Shown: positions 8,654 through 21,209, counted from the stretch's first letter. The stretch is 64,000 bases of DNA from Streptomyces sp. SUK 48 (GCF_009650765.1 NZ_CP045740.1:2666001-2730000); one strand, 5' to 3'. Numbers and translations: made by a program. The notes: a model not told the origin generated them from the letters alone.

Positions 8654-10168
8654 TCAGCCCTCGCTGACGCCGAGCCTCTCCAGGATCAGCTCCTTGACGC
8701 GGGCCGCGTCGGCCTGGCCGCGGGTGGCCTTCATGACCGCGCCGACCAGGGCGCCGGCCGCGGCCACCTTGCCACCGCGGATCTTGTCCGCGATGCCGGG
8801 GTTGCCGGCGATGGCCTCGTCCACGGCGGTGCCGAGCGCCGAGTCGTCGGAGACGACCTTGAGGCCGCGCTTGTCGACGACCTCGTCCGGGGTGCCCTCG
8901 CCCGCGAGAACGCCCTCGATGACCTGGCGGGCCAGCTTGTCGTTCAGATCGCCCTTCGCGACCAGCTCGGTGACCCGGGCCACCTGCTGCGGGGTGATCG
9001 CCAGCTCGTCCAGGGACGTGCCGGACTCGTTGGCGCTGCGTGCCAGTTCACCCATCCACCACTTGCGGGCGGAGGCCGCGTCGGCCCCGGACTCGATGGT
9101 GGCGACGATCGGGTCCAGCGCGCCGGCGTTCAGGATCGCCTGCATCTCCGTCGCGGAGATGCCCCAGTCGGCGAGCAGCCGGGTACGGCGCACCAGCGGC
9201 AGCTCGGGCAGCGCCGCGCGGATCTCCTCGACCCACGCGCGCGCGGGCGCGACGGGGACCAGGTCGGGCTCCGGGAAGTACCGGTAGTCCTCGGCCTCCT
9301 CCTTCACGCGGCCCGAGGTCGTCGACCCGGTGTCCTCGTGGAAGTGGCGGGTCTCCTGGACGATGCTGCCGCCGGAGGAGAGCACGGCCGCGTGCCGCAT
9401 GACCTCGAAGCGGGCCGCCCGCTCCACCGAGCGCAGCGAGTTGACGTTCTTCGTCTCCGAGCGGGTGCCGAACTTCTCGGCGCCCTTGGGCATCAGCGAC
9501 AGGTTCACGTCGCAGCGCATCTGGCCCATCTCCATGCGGGCCTCGGACACGCCGAGGGCACGGATGACCTCGCGCAGCTCGCGCACGTACGCCTTGGCCA
9601 CCTCGGGGGCGCGCTCGCCGGCGCCCACGATCGGCTTGGTGACGATCTCGATGAGCGGGATGCCGGCGCGGTTGTAGTCCAGCAGGGAGTGGGACGCGCC
9701 GTGGATACGGCCGGTGGCGCCGCCGACGTGCGTCGACTTGCCGGTGTCCTCCTCCATGTGGGCGCGCTCGATCTCCACGCGGAAGGTCTCGCCGTCCTCC
9801 AGCTGCACGTCGAGGTAGCCGTCGAAGGCGATCGGCTCGTCGTACTGGGAGGTCTGGAAGTTCTTCGGCATGTCCGGATAGAAGTAGTTCTTCCGGGCGA
9901 AGCGGCACCATTCGGCGATCGAGCAGTTCAGCGCGAGGCCGATCCGGACGGCCGACTCGACGCCGGTCGCGTTGACGACCGGGAGCGCGCCGGGCATGCC
10001 GAGGCAGACGGGGCAGGTCTGCGAGTTGGGCTCGGCGCCCAGCTCCGTGGAGCACCCGCAGAACATCTTGGTCTTGGTGCCGAGTTCGACATGGACCTCG
10101 AGGCCCATGACGGGGTCGTACGACGCCAGCGCGTCCTCGTACGACACCAGGTCGGTCGTGGTGGTCAC
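8654..10168 (-). CDS. gatB: Aspartyl/glutamyl-tRNA amidotransferase subunit B
   Basis: 504 residues. GatB phosphorylates the side-chain carboxylate of misacylated Glu-tRNA(Gln) or Asp-tRNA(Asn) and transfers the ammonia supplied by GatA. It shows the family signature [17 protein letters not shown], a zinc-type cysteine pair set ([17 protein letters not shown]), [19 protein letters not shown] and the conserved [14 protein letters not shown]. The C-terminal tRNA-binding YqeY-like domain ends at [10 protein letters not shown]. The GTG start at 10168 has GAGGGAAG upstream. It is the last gene of gatC-gatA-small ORF-gatB. Confidence 0.97.
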   Translation of the reverse strand: MTTTTDLVSYEDALASYDPVMGLEVHVELGTKTKMFCGCSTELGAEPNSQTCPVCLGMPGALPVVNATGVESAVRIGLALNCSIAEWCRFARKNYFYPDMPKNFQTSQYDEPIAFDGYLDVQLEDGETFRVEIERAHMEEDTGKSTHVGGATGRIHGASHSLLDYNRAGIPLIEIVTKPIVGAGERAPEVAKAYVRELREVIRALGVSEARMEMGQMRCDVNLSLMPKGAEKFGTRSETKNVNSLRSVERAARFEVMRHAAVLSSGGSIVQETRHFHEDTGSTTSGRVKEEAEDYRYFPEPDLVPVAPARAWVEEIRAALPELPLVRRTRLLADWGISATEMQAILNAGALDPIVATIESGADAASARKWWMGELARSANESGTSLDELAITPQQVARVTELVAKGDLNDKLARQVIEGVLAGEGTPDEVVDKRGLKVVSDDSALGTAVDEAIAGNPGIADKIRGGKVAAAGALVGAVMKATRGQADAARVKELILERLGVSEG

Positions 10169-10184
10169 GGTGAAAACTTCCCTC

Positions 10185-10420
10185 TCAGCCCAGCAGGACG
10201 TCGTCGTCGCCCAGCCGCTTCAGCTCGCGGTAGAGGATCGCGAGGCCGGTCACGATCGCGGCGGCGGAGACCGCGGCGTCGATCAGCCGCAGCGTGTCGT
10301 GCTCGGCGCGGGCCTTCTTGATCTGCTTGGTGACACCGATCGCGCCGAACGCGGTGGTGACCATGGACAGGTACGTACCGGACTTGGACCTCTTGAAGTC
10401 CTTGGCCTTGGACAGCTTGC

Positions 10421-10424
<4 letters not shown>
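10185..10424 (-). CDS. Small conserved protein embedded in the gatCAB operon
   Basis: 79 residues beginning [21 protein letters not shown]: a basic N-terminus, then amphipathic helices and a moderately hydrophobic stretch ([22 protein letters not shown]). I recognise no domain. Its GTG overlaps the gatA stop as GTGA and gatB starts 16 bases after it, so it is co-translated with the amidotransferase. The position suggests a link to the amidotransferase or the membrane, but there is no direct evidence for a function. Confidence 0.75.
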
Positions 10425-11919
<1,495 letters not shown>

Positions 11920-11923
<4 letters not shown>

Positions 11924-12216
11924 TCCTCCCCCAGGATCTGCGGCACCTTGAAACGCTGCTGTTCCTGGGCGGGGGCGCCGGAGAGCGCCTGCTCGGGGGT
12001 GAGCGAGGGACGGACCTCGTCCGCCCGCATGACGTTCGTCAGCGGGAGCGGGTGCGAGGTCGGCGGTACGTCTTGGTCGGCGACCTCACTGACGCGGGCG
12101 ACCGCGCCGATGATGTCGTCGAGCTGGCCGGCGAAGTGGTCGAGTTCTTCGGGCTTCAGCTCCAGACGCGCCAGCCGGGCGAGGTGGGCGACCTCCTCGC
12201 GCGTGATGCCAGGCAT
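11920..12216 (-). CDS. gatC: Asp/Glu-tRNA amidotransferase subunit C
   Basis: 98-residue assembly subunit that wraps GatA and GatB. It begins [20 protein letters not shown], the family signature, and continues [22 protein letters not shown] at 12216 follows AGAGGATC; the in-frame extension to 12258 is not family-like. It is the first gene of the amidotransferase operon. Confidence 0.95.
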
Positions 12217-12311
12217 GCAGCGATCCTCTGGGGTGAGTGCGTGTTGTTTAAGACCCAATCCTATGGGGCGGGGGGCTCGGCCGGTAAACGGTTTGGCCCG
12301 GGGGTGTGTGC

Positions 12312-12806
12312 TCAGGGGTGGCGGGTGTCCCAGGCGGGGCTCTCCAGGAAGTGATTGTCGTACCGCTCCTGTACCTCCAGCAGGCTCTCCGGGGTGAGTT
12401 CGCCGAGGCGGATGCGCTGGAGATGGCGGAAGTACTCGAAGCGCTCGACGCCCGGGGCGATGACGACCAGGAGGTCGGCGGTGGCGCCGGGGACGGCGGC
12501 GAAGGCATGCGGACGGTCCGGCGGTACGACGATCAGATCGCCGCGCTCGGCGGTGACCACCTCCTCGCCGGAGAGCACCTCGGCGGCGCCGTCCAGCAGA
12601 TAGAACATCTCGGCGGAGCGGTGGTGCACATGCGGGCGGGCTCCGTCGGCGCCCGCCGCGAGCGTGACGCGCACCGTGGACAGGGCGCCGCCGGTGGCGC
12701 TGCTGTCCGCCAGCAGCCGTACGGCGACGGGGTCCTGGCCGACCACCTCGGCCCCGGCCTCCCGCACCAGCGCGGTGTCATCGAACCTCGGCACGAAAAG
12801 CGACAT
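12312..12806 (-). CDS. Cupin-domain protein
   Basis: 164-residue single-domain cupin. The metal-binding motif one appears as [16 protein letters not shown] and motif two as [17 protein letters not shown]. No catalytic partner domain is present. ATG at 12806 lies just behind GGGGAGAGGGAC. It is the second gene of a unit with the DUF4267 protein, transcribed away from a TetR regulator whose operators lie upstream at 13245-13308. Confidence 0.85.
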   Translation of the reverse strand: MSLFVPRFDDTALVREAGAEVVGQDPVAVRLLADSSATGGALSTVRVTLAAGADGARPHVHHRSAEMFYLLDGAAEVLSGEEVVTAERGDLIVVPPDRPHAFAAVPGATADLLVVIAPGVERFEYFRHLQRIRLGELTPESLLEVQERYDNHFLESPAWDTRHP

Positions 12807-12832
12807 GTCCCTCTCCCCACGGTGCGGTGCGA

Positions 12833-13204
12833 TCAGGCCGCGAACAGCAGCGCGGCGCAGACGAGCACAACCGCGGCGGTGGCGGAATGAATCCCGAACG
12901 CGACGGCCTTCCGGCCGCCGTGGCGCAGGACGGTCACGGTGTCGAGGAGCGGGACGAGGGCCACGCAGAGCATGAACCACGCCTCGGCGCGCGCGCCGGC
13001 GAACGCCAGCAGGGCGAGACCCACCAGGCCGAAGGTGCCGTCCCGGCCGCCCTTGACCGCCAGATAGGCACCGGCGTCGCCCCGGGGGTCGGCGGGGACG
13101 CCGTAGCCGGCGGCGGCCGCGGCGGGCTGGAACCAGAACCGGTAGCCGAGGAAGAGGCAGAACAGGTCGAGCAGGACGGCCAGCGTGTACGCGGCGATGG
13201 TCAT
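12833..13204 (-). CDS. DUF4267 membrane protein
   Basis: 123 residues with four hydrophobic helices (YTLAVLLDLFCLFLGYRFWF, LVGLALLAFAGA, AWFMLCVALVPLL, SATAAVVLVCAALLFAA), the usual size and look of the DUF4267 family, whose function is unknown. It starts at the ATG at 13204 and is divergent from the TetR gene at 13318 across a short intergenic region holding two matching palindromes. Confidence 0.82.
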   Translation of the reverse strand: MTIAAYTLAVLLDLFCLFLGYRFWFQPAAAAAGYGVPADPRGDAGAYLAVKGGRDGTFGLVGLALLAFAGARAEAWFMLCVALVPLLDTVTVLRHGGRKAVAFGIHSATAAVVLVCAALLFAA

Positions 13205-13244
13205 GACGTCTCCCGTTGAGGTGGTTTCCCGCTTCCCACATTTT

Positions 13245-13258
13245 CTAGCAACGCTAGG
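13245..13258. promoter_or_regulatory. TetR-type operator 1
   Basis: CTAGCAACGCTAGG is a dyad (CTAGC-N3-GCTAG). Its reverse complement equals operator 2 at 13294-13308 including the asymmetric centre, so the same sequence occurs in inverted orientation on each side of the intergenic region. It is ~40 bp upstream of the DUF4267 start. Confidence 0.75.
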
Positions 13259-13293
13259 AATAGGAGTGACGCTAGCAGAGCGCCGGTAGATTG

Positions 13294-13308
13294 CCTAGCG
13301 TTGCTAGG
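13294..13308. promoter_or_regulatory. TetR-type operator 2 overlapping the tetR leader
   Basis: CCTAGCGTTGCTAGG is a perfect 6-bp dyad around GTT, ending 9 bases before the tetR ATG at 13318. Its AGGA is probably the ribosome binding site, so binding here should block tetR expression. A related half site GCTAGC lies at 13271-13276 between the two operators. Confidence 0.75.
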
Positions 13309-13317
13309 ATTCCGGGT

Positions 13318-13893
13318 ATGACGATCCAGACGCGCAGGGAGCGCGAACGAGCCGAGCGCAGGCAGCTGATCGTGACGGCCGCCCGGGAACTCGCCGAGGC
13401 GGAGGGCTGGGACGCGGTGACCACGCGCCGGCTGGCCGCCGAGATCGAGTACAGCCAGCCGGTCCTCTACAGCCACTTCACGGGCAAGGACGCGATCATG
13501 GCCGCGGTCGCGGTCGACGGCTGCGCCGACCTGGCGGCGGAGCTACGGGCGGCACGCGCGGACGCGGACGGCGTGCGGGCCGCGCTCACGGCGGTCGCCC
13601 GGACCTACACCGCCTTCGCCCGGCGCCGGCCCGCCCTGTACGACGCGATGTTCACCCACCTGGTGGACCTGCCGTTCGCCACCCCGGAGGCGCCGGCCCC
13701 GCTCCAGGACGCCTTCGGCGAACTGCTGGCCGCGGTGGCACCGCTCACCACCGAGGAGGACGCCGGCCTGCTGACCGAGACCTTCTGGGCGGCCCTGCAC
13801 GGACTGGCGACCCTGATGCGCAGCGGCCGGCTGCCGGAGTGGGCGCACGAGCGGCGCCTGGAGCTGCTGGTGGACCGGTTCGCAGGAAAGTAG
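13318..13893 (+). CDS. TetR-family regulator
   Basis: 191 residues. The N-terminal helix-turn-helix reads LAEAEGWDAVTTRRLAAEIEYSQPVLYSHFTGKD; the C-terminal ligand-binding half contains YTAFARRRPALYDAMF and ends LLVDRFAGK, like the WHG-domain type. It most likely represses itself and the divergent DUF4267-cupin pair through the two palindromes at 13245 and 13294. ATG at 13318 is chosen by domain start and AGGA spacing. Confidence 0.9.
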   Translation: MTIQTRRERERAERRQLIVTAARELAEAEGWDAVTTRRLAAEIEYSQPVLYSHFTGKDAIMAAVAVDGCADLAAELRAARADADGVRAALTAVARTYTAFARRRPALYDAMFTHLVDLPFATPEAPAPLQDAFGELLAAVAPLTTEEDAGLLTETFWAALHGLATLMRSGRLPEWAHERRLELLVDRFAGK

Positions 13894-13954
13894 GGGGAGT
13901 TGGCGGGGAGACGGGGACGGGAGCGAGATCGGGGGATCGAGGGGTCGCGGCGGG

Positions 13955-14009
13955 GGCTGGCGGCCGCCCGCCGTCGCAGGTGGGGCTAGCGGCCGCCCGC
14001 TGTCGCCGG
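13955..14009. repeat. 29-bp tandem duplication across the rmdB stop codon
   Basis: Two copies of a 26-bp core (13955-13980 and 13984-14009; 23 of 26 identical) begin GGCTGGCGGCCGCCCGC and GGCTAGCGGCCGCCCGC. The copy inside the gene holds the TAG stop (13986-13988); the copy past it has CAG-type sense sequence. The duplication therefore spans the gene end. Confidence 0.8.
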
Positions 14010-16301
14010 CGGGGGGCCGCTGCCGCCCGGGACGGGTACCTCGCCCTCCGGCAGGGGGCGGCGAAGGGGCGAGCCGACGCTGGTCTGGCGGAAGCGCAGC
14101 CAGGACGTCGCCTCCTCCGGCGGCATCGCCGCGGCCACCAGCCACCCCTGCACCGCGTCGCAGCCCAGGTCCCGCAACCGCTCCCAGGTCTCGTCGTCCT
14201 CCACGCCCTCCGCGACGACGAGCAGCCCGAGGGAGTGCGCGAGGTCGACGGTGCAGCGCACGATCTCCGCGTCCTCGGCGTCCACCGCGAGCCGGGCCAC
14301 GAACGAGCGGTCGATCTTCAGCTCGCTGACCGGCAGCCGCCGCAGATGCACCAGGGAGGAGTACCCGGTCCCGAAGTCGTCCAGGGACATCTTCACGCCG
14401 TGCCCGGTCAGCGCCGCGAGGGTGTCGGCGGCCCGCTGCGGGTCCTCCAGCAGGACGTGCTCGGTGATCTCCAGCTGCAACGCGGCCGCCGGCACCCCGT
14501 GCCGGGCCAGCCGCGCGGCGACCGAGCCCGCGAAGCCGGGCGTGTGCACATCGCGCGGCGAGACGTTGACCGCGACCGGCACCCGGATGCCCTGCGCCCG
14601 CCAGCGGGCGACCTGTTCGAGGGCGGTCTCCAGGACGTACTCGGTGAGATGGGGCATCAGCCCGGAGGACTCGGCGATCGCGATGAACTCGTCCGGCGGC
14701 ACCTTCCCGCGCTCGGGGTGCATCCATCGCACCAGCGCCTCGAGGCCCGCGACCTGGCCGTCGAAGCGCACCTTGGGCTGGTAGTGCAGCTGCACCTGGT
14801 GCGCGTCCAGCGCCCGGCGCAGATCGCCGAGGAGGCCGAGCCGGTCCGGGGTGTTGGAGTCCCGCTTGGACTCGTAGACCTCGACGCCCGTACGGTCCCG
14901 CTTCGCCTGGTACATGGCCACGTCGGCCCGCCGCAGCAGCCCCTCCGCGTCCAGCGCGTGGTCCGGGAAGACGGCGACCCCGGCACTGGCCTCCAGCACG
15001 AGGGTGAGGCCGTCGAGGTCGAGCGGGGAGCTGAGGGCGGTCACCAGGCCGCGGGCGACCCGCATCGCCGACGTGATGGAGTCGGCGACGGGCAGTAAGA
15101 CCGCGAACTCGTCGCCGCCGAGCCGGGCCGCCTCCGCGCCGCGCGGCAGGGCGAGCCGCAGCCGCTCGGCGATCTGCAACAGCAGCCGGTCACCGGCGAG
15201 ATGACCGAGGGTGTCGTTGACCGAGCGGAAGCGGTCGAGGTCGATCAGCATCAGCGCGGAACGGGCGCCGATGCGGTCGGCGTCGTCCAGCGCGGTCCAG
15301 ATCCGTTCCTGGAGCCACTGCCGGTTGGGCAGCCCGGTCAGCGGGTCGCGCAGCTGCTCCTCGGCGCGGGCGCGGGCCATCCACAGGGCGGAGTCGAGGG
15401 CGATGAGCGGGATGGCGAACAGCGGCAGCAGCACCGGCCGGGCGTCGGCGACCACGCACAGCAGCGGCGCGATGCCGAGCAGCGCCACGGCCACCAGGCC
15501 CTGCCGGACCAGCGCGGGCCGGGGCACGCTCGGCAGTCCGTGCTCGCGCGGCGCGGTGAGGTACCACAGCAGGCCGCGGCTGACGGCGAGATAGGCGACG
15601 GCGGCCAGCGCGACCTCGGGCACGGTGGCGAGACTCCAACTGGGCGCCCGCCAGGGCTGCTCCACGCTGGGCACCCGGCCGAGCGCGCCGAGCAGCAGGG
15701 CGGCCACGCCGATGCCGAGGATGTCCGTCGCGCCGTGCAGCACGCCCTGGCGCCAGCGGTGCCGGCGGGCGATGCCGACCAGGACGACGACGGTCAGGCT
15801 GACCATGCCGGCGGGCGCCCAGCCGTAGCGCAGCAGCACGGCGAGGGTGAGGGCGGCGCCCGAGCCGGTGCCGCCCCACCAGCGGGCGCGGCCCAGCATG
15901 ACGAGGTGGCCGACGATGATCCCGGTGAGCAGGGCCAGCGACCAGCCGGGGGCGCCGCACGGGAAGAGGGCGTGCCGGCCGCCGGAGGCGCGCAGGAAAC
16001 CGGCGGCCAGGACGAGGCCCGCGGCCGCCGTGACGGCCGCGGGCAGCGCGGGCCAGGGGCCCGGCCGTCCGGACTCCGGCTCGCCGCCGAGGCTGACGCC
16101 CGCGCCGGCCAGGCCGGGCGCGGGTTCGATGGCGAGCGGCACCCGGGTGCCCGGCGGGGTGACGGGGCCGGGCGCGGGCGGGCGGACGCGCGGGCGGGCG
16201 GGGCCGCCGGCGCGGCCGGGCCGCAGGATCTCCCGCCAGGCGAGCGCGCGGCGGCGCAGGCGCAGCCGTGAGTCCGGGGCGACGCTCTCGGTCGGTTCCA
16301 T
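13986..16301 (-). CDS. rmdB: Membrane GGDEF-EAL protein, RmdB-like c-di-GMP turnover enzyme
   Basis: 771 residues. After a polar leader there are about eight membrane helices (to ~residue 330), then a GGDEF domain (DPLTGLPNRQWL, intact GGDEF at 395-399) and an EAL domain (EAL at 521-523, LHYQPKV, DDFGTGYSS, VAEGVE). Both active sites look complete; there is no RxxD inhibitory site in front of GGDEF. Position next to ligA matches rmdB (SCO5495), a known bifunctional developmental enzyme. Leu402, three residues after the GGDEF motif, is a TTA codon (15096-15098), implying dependence on bldA tRNA. ATG at 16301 follows GAGAGGGACGG. Confidence 0.93.
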   Translation of the reverse strand: MEPTESVAPDSRLRLRRRALAWREILRPGRAGGPARPRVRPPAPGPVTPPGTRVPLAIEPAPGLAGAGVSLGGEPESGRPGPWPALPAAVTAAAGLVLAAGFLRASGGRHALFPCGAPGWSLALLTGIIVGHLVMLGRARWWGGTGSGAALTLAVLLRYGWAPAGMVSLTVVVLVGIARRHRWRQGVLHGATDILGIGVAALLLGALGRVPSVEQPWRAPSWSLATVPEVALAAVAYLAVSRGLLWYLTAPREHGLPSVPRPALVRQGLVAVALLGIAPLLCVVADARPVLLPLFAIPLIALDSALWMARARAEEQLRDPLTGLPNRQWLQERIWTALDDADRIGARSALMLIDLDRFRSVNDTLGHLAGDRLLLQIAERLRLALPRGAEAARLGGDEFAVLLPVADSITSAMRVARGLVTALSSPLDLDGLTLVLEASAGVAVFPDHALDAEGLLRRADVAMYQAKRDRTGVEVYESKRDSNTPDRLGLLGDLRRALDAHQVQLHYQPKVRFDGQVAGLEALVRWMHPERGKVPPDEFIAIAESSGLMPHLTEYVLETALEQVARWRAQGIRVPVAVNVSPRDVHTPGFAGSVAARLARHGVPAAALQLEITEHVLLEDPQRAADTLAALTGHGVKMSLDDFGTGYSSLVHLRRLPVSELKIDRSFVARLAVDAEDAEIVRCTVDLAHSLGLLVVAEGVEDDETWERLRDLGCDAVQGWLVAAAMPPEEATSWLRFRQTSVGSPLRRPLPEGEVPVPGGSGPPPATAGGR

Positions 16302-16513
16302 TCCCGTCCCTCTCACAGCCGGCGGTGCCCACGCCACGCGGCCCGATGTCCGACACCATCGACGGCTTCGCGCTGAAGAAATCCTTGCCGCGCCCACGGC
16401 GGGCAGGGAAATGTCCCCGTCCGCCGCCGGGCACGGCAGGTGCACAACTCAACACTAGGCCGCGCGGGGCTTCCACGGGCACCGGTCGTCGGCGGTTGCC
16501 CGAATGCGCCCGG

Positions 16514-16553
16514 GGCCACCCGTATGCAACTGGTATGCGCCGAACGGGTGGCC
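16514..16553 (-). terminator. Stem-loop after ligA
   Basis: GGCCACCCGT (16514-16523) pairs perfectly with ACGGGTGGCC (16544-16553) around a 20-base loop, 9 bases past the ligA stop. The rest of the 260-base gap between ligA and rmdB should hold the rmdB promoter; I see no unambiguous -10/-35 pair. Confidence 0.65.
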
Positions 16554-16561
16554 TTCAACCG

Positions 16562-18775
<2,214 letters not shown>

Positions 18776-19783
18776 TTACTCTGGGTTGTCCGCGAGGGAT
18801 CTCGCCGCCCGGACGCAGTGGGCGAGCGCCTGGCGCGCGTAGGCGGGGGAAGCGCCCGCGAGACCGCACGCCGGGGTGAGGGTGACCGCCTCGGCGAGCA
18901 GGCCCGGGTGCAAGCCCAGCCTGCGCCACAACGTCCTGACACCCCTGACGCTACCGGCAGGGTCCGACAATGGGCCGTCCGTGCCGGGCACGACACCGGC
19001 GAACAGCCGGGTGCCCGCCTCGACGGCCTCACCGATCACGTCGTCGTCACGCTCGGTGAGAAGCGCGAAGTCGAAGGAGACGGCGTCGACGCCGGCCCGG
19101 CGCAGCAGCGCGAACGGGACGTCGGGGGCGCAGGAGTGGACGGCGACGGGTCCGTCCGGGTGGGCGCCGACGACGTCGCGCAGGGTGTGCTCGACGAGCT
19201 GGCGGTCCACGGCACGGTGGGTGCGGTAGCCGCTGGCGGTGCGGACCTGGCCGCGCAGCACGGCGGTGAGGGAGGGCTCGTCGAGCTGGAGCAGGACGCG
19301 GGCGCCGGGGACGCGGCGCCGCACCTCGGCGAGGTGCAGCCGCAGTCCCTCGGCGAGCGAGGCGGCGAGGTCGCGGCAGGCGCCGGGGTCGGACAGGGCG
19401 GCCTCGCCGCCTCGCAGTTCCAGGGCGGCGGCGAGCGTCCAGGGCCCGACCGCCTGCACCTTGAGGTCGCCCTCGTACCCCTGGGTGAACTCCTCCAGCG
19501 CGTCCAGGTCCTCCCCCAGCCAGGCCCGCGCCCGCCGGGTGTCCCGCCCCGGCCGGTCGCCGATCCGCCAGCCGCTGGGCTCCACCCGCGCGTACAGCTC
19601 GACCAGCATCCCGGCGGTCCGGCCGATCATGTCGGCGCCGGGGCCGCGGGCGGGCAGTTCGGGCAGGTACGGGAAGTCCTCGAAGGACCCGGTGACGGTC
19701 TTGACGGCCTCCCGGGCGTCCCCGCCGGGCATGGACCCGATCCCGGTGGCCCCGGCGAACCTGAACACGCTGTTTTCGCTCAC
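18776..19783 (-). CDS. MetE C-terminal-like (cobalamin-independent methionine synthase family) protein
   Basis: 335 residues, the size of the catalytic C-terminal half of MetE alone. Likely zinc ligands are His/Cys in HSCAPD and Cys in TPACGLAG; the substrate-binding segment LLQLDEPSLTAVL is also present. Proteins of this stand-alone type may use a methyl donor other than folate; whether this one makes methionine is not known. It ends 15 bp before ligA, so the two are probably one transcript. GTG at 19783 has no obvious Shine-Dalgarno. Confidence 0.82.
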   Translation of the reverse strand: MSENSVFRFAGATGIGSMPGGDAREAVKTVTGSFEDFPYLPELPARGPGADMIGRTAGMLVELYARVEPSGWRIGDRPGRDTRRARAWLGEDLDALEEFTQGYEGDLKVQAVGPWTLAAALELRGGEAALSDPGACRDLAASLAEGLRLHLAEVRRRVPGARVLLQLDEPSLTAVLRGQVRTASGYRTHRAVDRQLVEHTLRDVVGAHPDGPVAVHSCAPDVPFALLRRAGVDAVSFDFALLTERDDDVIGEAVEAGTRLFAGVVPGTDGPLSDPAGSVRGVRTLWRRLGLHPGLLAEAVTLTPACGLAGASPAYARQALAHCVRAARSLADNPE

Positions 19784-19829
19784 CGGAGAAGCCTACGGAA
19801 CCCGCGGGCGCGGCTCGTCCGCCCGTCGT

Positions 19830-19929
19830 ACCGTCGGGCCGGCGACCGGGCGGCACCGTCAGGCCAGCCACCCGGTCGCACCGTCAGGTCAGCGGCCCGG
19901 CCGTACCGTCAGATCGTTGACCTCGGCGT
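19830..19929. repeat. 25-bp tandem repeat, 3-4 units, spanning the SDR stop codon
   Basis: The hexamer ACCGTC recurs at 19830, 19855, 19880 and 19905, exactly 25 bp apart, and units one to three also share GGYCRGC-N-ACCCGG-type sequence. The fourth unit is diverged coding sequence. The stop codon of the SDR gene (19889-19891) lies in unit three; units one and two are downstream copies of the gene's last codons. Confidence 0.8.
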
Positions 19930-20578
19930 CCCGGGGCAGGTCGAGGGCCATCAGGATCGTCGTGGCGACCGACTCGGGGTCGATCCACTTCCCGGCGTCG
20001 TACTCCTTGCCCTCCTGCTGGTGCACCTTGGCCTGCATCGGGCTCGCGGTGCGGCCCGGGTAGACGGAGGTGACGCGGACGCCCGCGGCGTGCTCCTCCT
20101 GGCGCAGGGCGTCGGCGAGGGCCTTGAGGCCGTGCTTGGCGGCGGCGTAGGCGGCCCAGCCGGCGCCCGCGGCGAGGCCCGCGCCGGAGTTGACGAAGAG
20201 GACGTGGCCGCGGGCGGCGCGCAGCTGAGGCAGCAGGAGGCGGGTCAGTTCGGCGGGCGCGACGAGGTTGACGTCGAGCTGGTGGCGCCAGGACTTGGGG
20301 GTCAGCTCGCCGACCTCGCCGAGATCCACGACGCCGGCGATGTGCAGCAGGGAGTCCACCCGGTCCGGGAGTGTCTGGTGGGAGAACGCCCAGGAGAGCC
20401 GGTCCGGTTCGGCGAGGTCGCCGACCAGGGTGCGGGCCCCGGGAAAGTCCGCGGCCAGTTCCTTCGCGCGGCCCGCGTCCCGCGCGTGCAGCACGAGTTC
20501 GTCCCCGCGCGCGTGCAGCCGGCGGGCGAGGGCCGCGCCGATGCCGGAACCGGCCCCGGTGATCACATGTGTAGCCAT
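19889..20578 (-). CDS. Short-chain dehydrogenase/reductase
   Basis: 229 residues of the classical SDR fold. The cofactor loop is TGAGSGIGAALARRL (TGxxxGIG), and the active site is Ser in VNSGAGLA and Tyr/Lys in WAAYAAAKHGLKAL. YPGRTASPM follows as usual. ATG at 20578 (MATHVITGAG) is preferred as the family start over ATG at 20587. It is 16 bp upstream of nothing on its own strand but follows the LOG-family gene closely. The 3' end lies inside a 25-bp tandem repeat. Confidence 0.9.
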   Translation of the reverse strand: MATHVITGAGSGIGAALARRLHARGDELVLHARDAGRAKELAADFPGARTLVGDLAEPDRLSWAFSHQTLPDRVDSLLHIAGVVDLGEVGELTPKSWRHQLDVNLVAPAELTRLLLPQLRAARGHVLFVNSGAGLAAGAGWAAYAAAKHGLKALADALRQEEHAAGVRVTSVYPGRTASPMQAKVHQQEGKEYDAGKWIDPESVATTILMALDLPRDAEVNDLTVRPGR

Positions 20579-20594
20579 ACCCGCCATGCTCGCA

Positions 20595-21134
20595 TCAGCG
20601 GGCGCCGAGCCGCTCCTCCAGGTGGGCGAGCGCCCCGGCCGGCTCCTCGGCGAAGAAGACCAGGTCGGCCAGAGGGCGGGGCAGGAAGCCCTCCTCCTCC
20701 ATGCGGCGGAACTGCTCGCGCAGCCCGTCGTAGAACCCGGCCGTGTTCAGCAGCACCACCGGCTTCTCGGTGCGGCCGTGCTTCTTCAGCTCCAGGATCT
20801 CGGTGGCCTCGTCCAGGGTGCCGGTGCCGCCGACCATGATGACCACGGCGTCGGCCTTCTCCAGGAGCAGCTTCTTGCGCTCGGCGAGGTCGGCGGCGAT
20901 CACCATCTCGTCGGCGGCGGGCCGGGTCTTGTTGGCCAGGAACTCCACGGACACGCCGACCAGCCGGCCGCCCGCCTCCTCCACCCCGTCGGCGACGACC
21001 TTCATCAGGCCGACGTTGGAGCCGCCCCAGACCAGGGTGTGGCCCCCCTTGCCGATCAGCTTCGCGAACTCACGGGCGGGGCCGGTGTACCGCTCGTCGA
21101 GGTCGGCGGCGGAGAGGAAGACGCAGATGTTCAT
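20595..21134 (-). CDS. LOG-family (TIGR00730) Rossmann-fold protein
   Basis: 179 residues beginning MNICVFLSAADLDERY. The signature reads VGGTGTLDEATEI, close to the family PGGxGTxxE but with Val in place of Pro. Family members are cytokinin-riboside phosphoribohydrolases or related nucleotide hydrolases; the activity here is inferred. ATG at 21134 has GTAGGAGCC directly upstream. It lies 16 bp upstream of the SDR gene on the same strand. Confidence 0.88.
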   Translation of the reverse strand: MNICVFLSAADLDERYTGPAREFAKLIGKGGHTLVWGGSNVGLMKVVADGVEEAGGRLVGVSVEFLANKTRPAADEMVIAADLAERKKLLLEKADAVVIMVGGTGTLDEATEILELKKHGRTEKPVVLLNTAGFYDGLREQFRRMEEEGFLPRPLADLVFFAEEPAGALAHLEERLGAR

Positions 21135-21148
21135 GGCTCCTACCGTAC

Positions 21149-21194
21149 GCGGGGAGAACCGGGCGCCGGACGCGGGAAGAACCGGGCGCCCGCC
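21149..21194. repeat. 23-bp tandem duplication in the divergent promoter region
   Basis: Two adjacent 23-bp copies (21149-21171 and 21172-21194) share GCGGGRAGAACCGGGCGCC. They fill most of the 75-bp gap between the LOG-family gene and the DUF427 gene, so they probably overlap promoter elements of one or both. Confidence 0.75.
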
Positions 21195-21209
21195 GGCGCT
21201 GTCCCGGGT

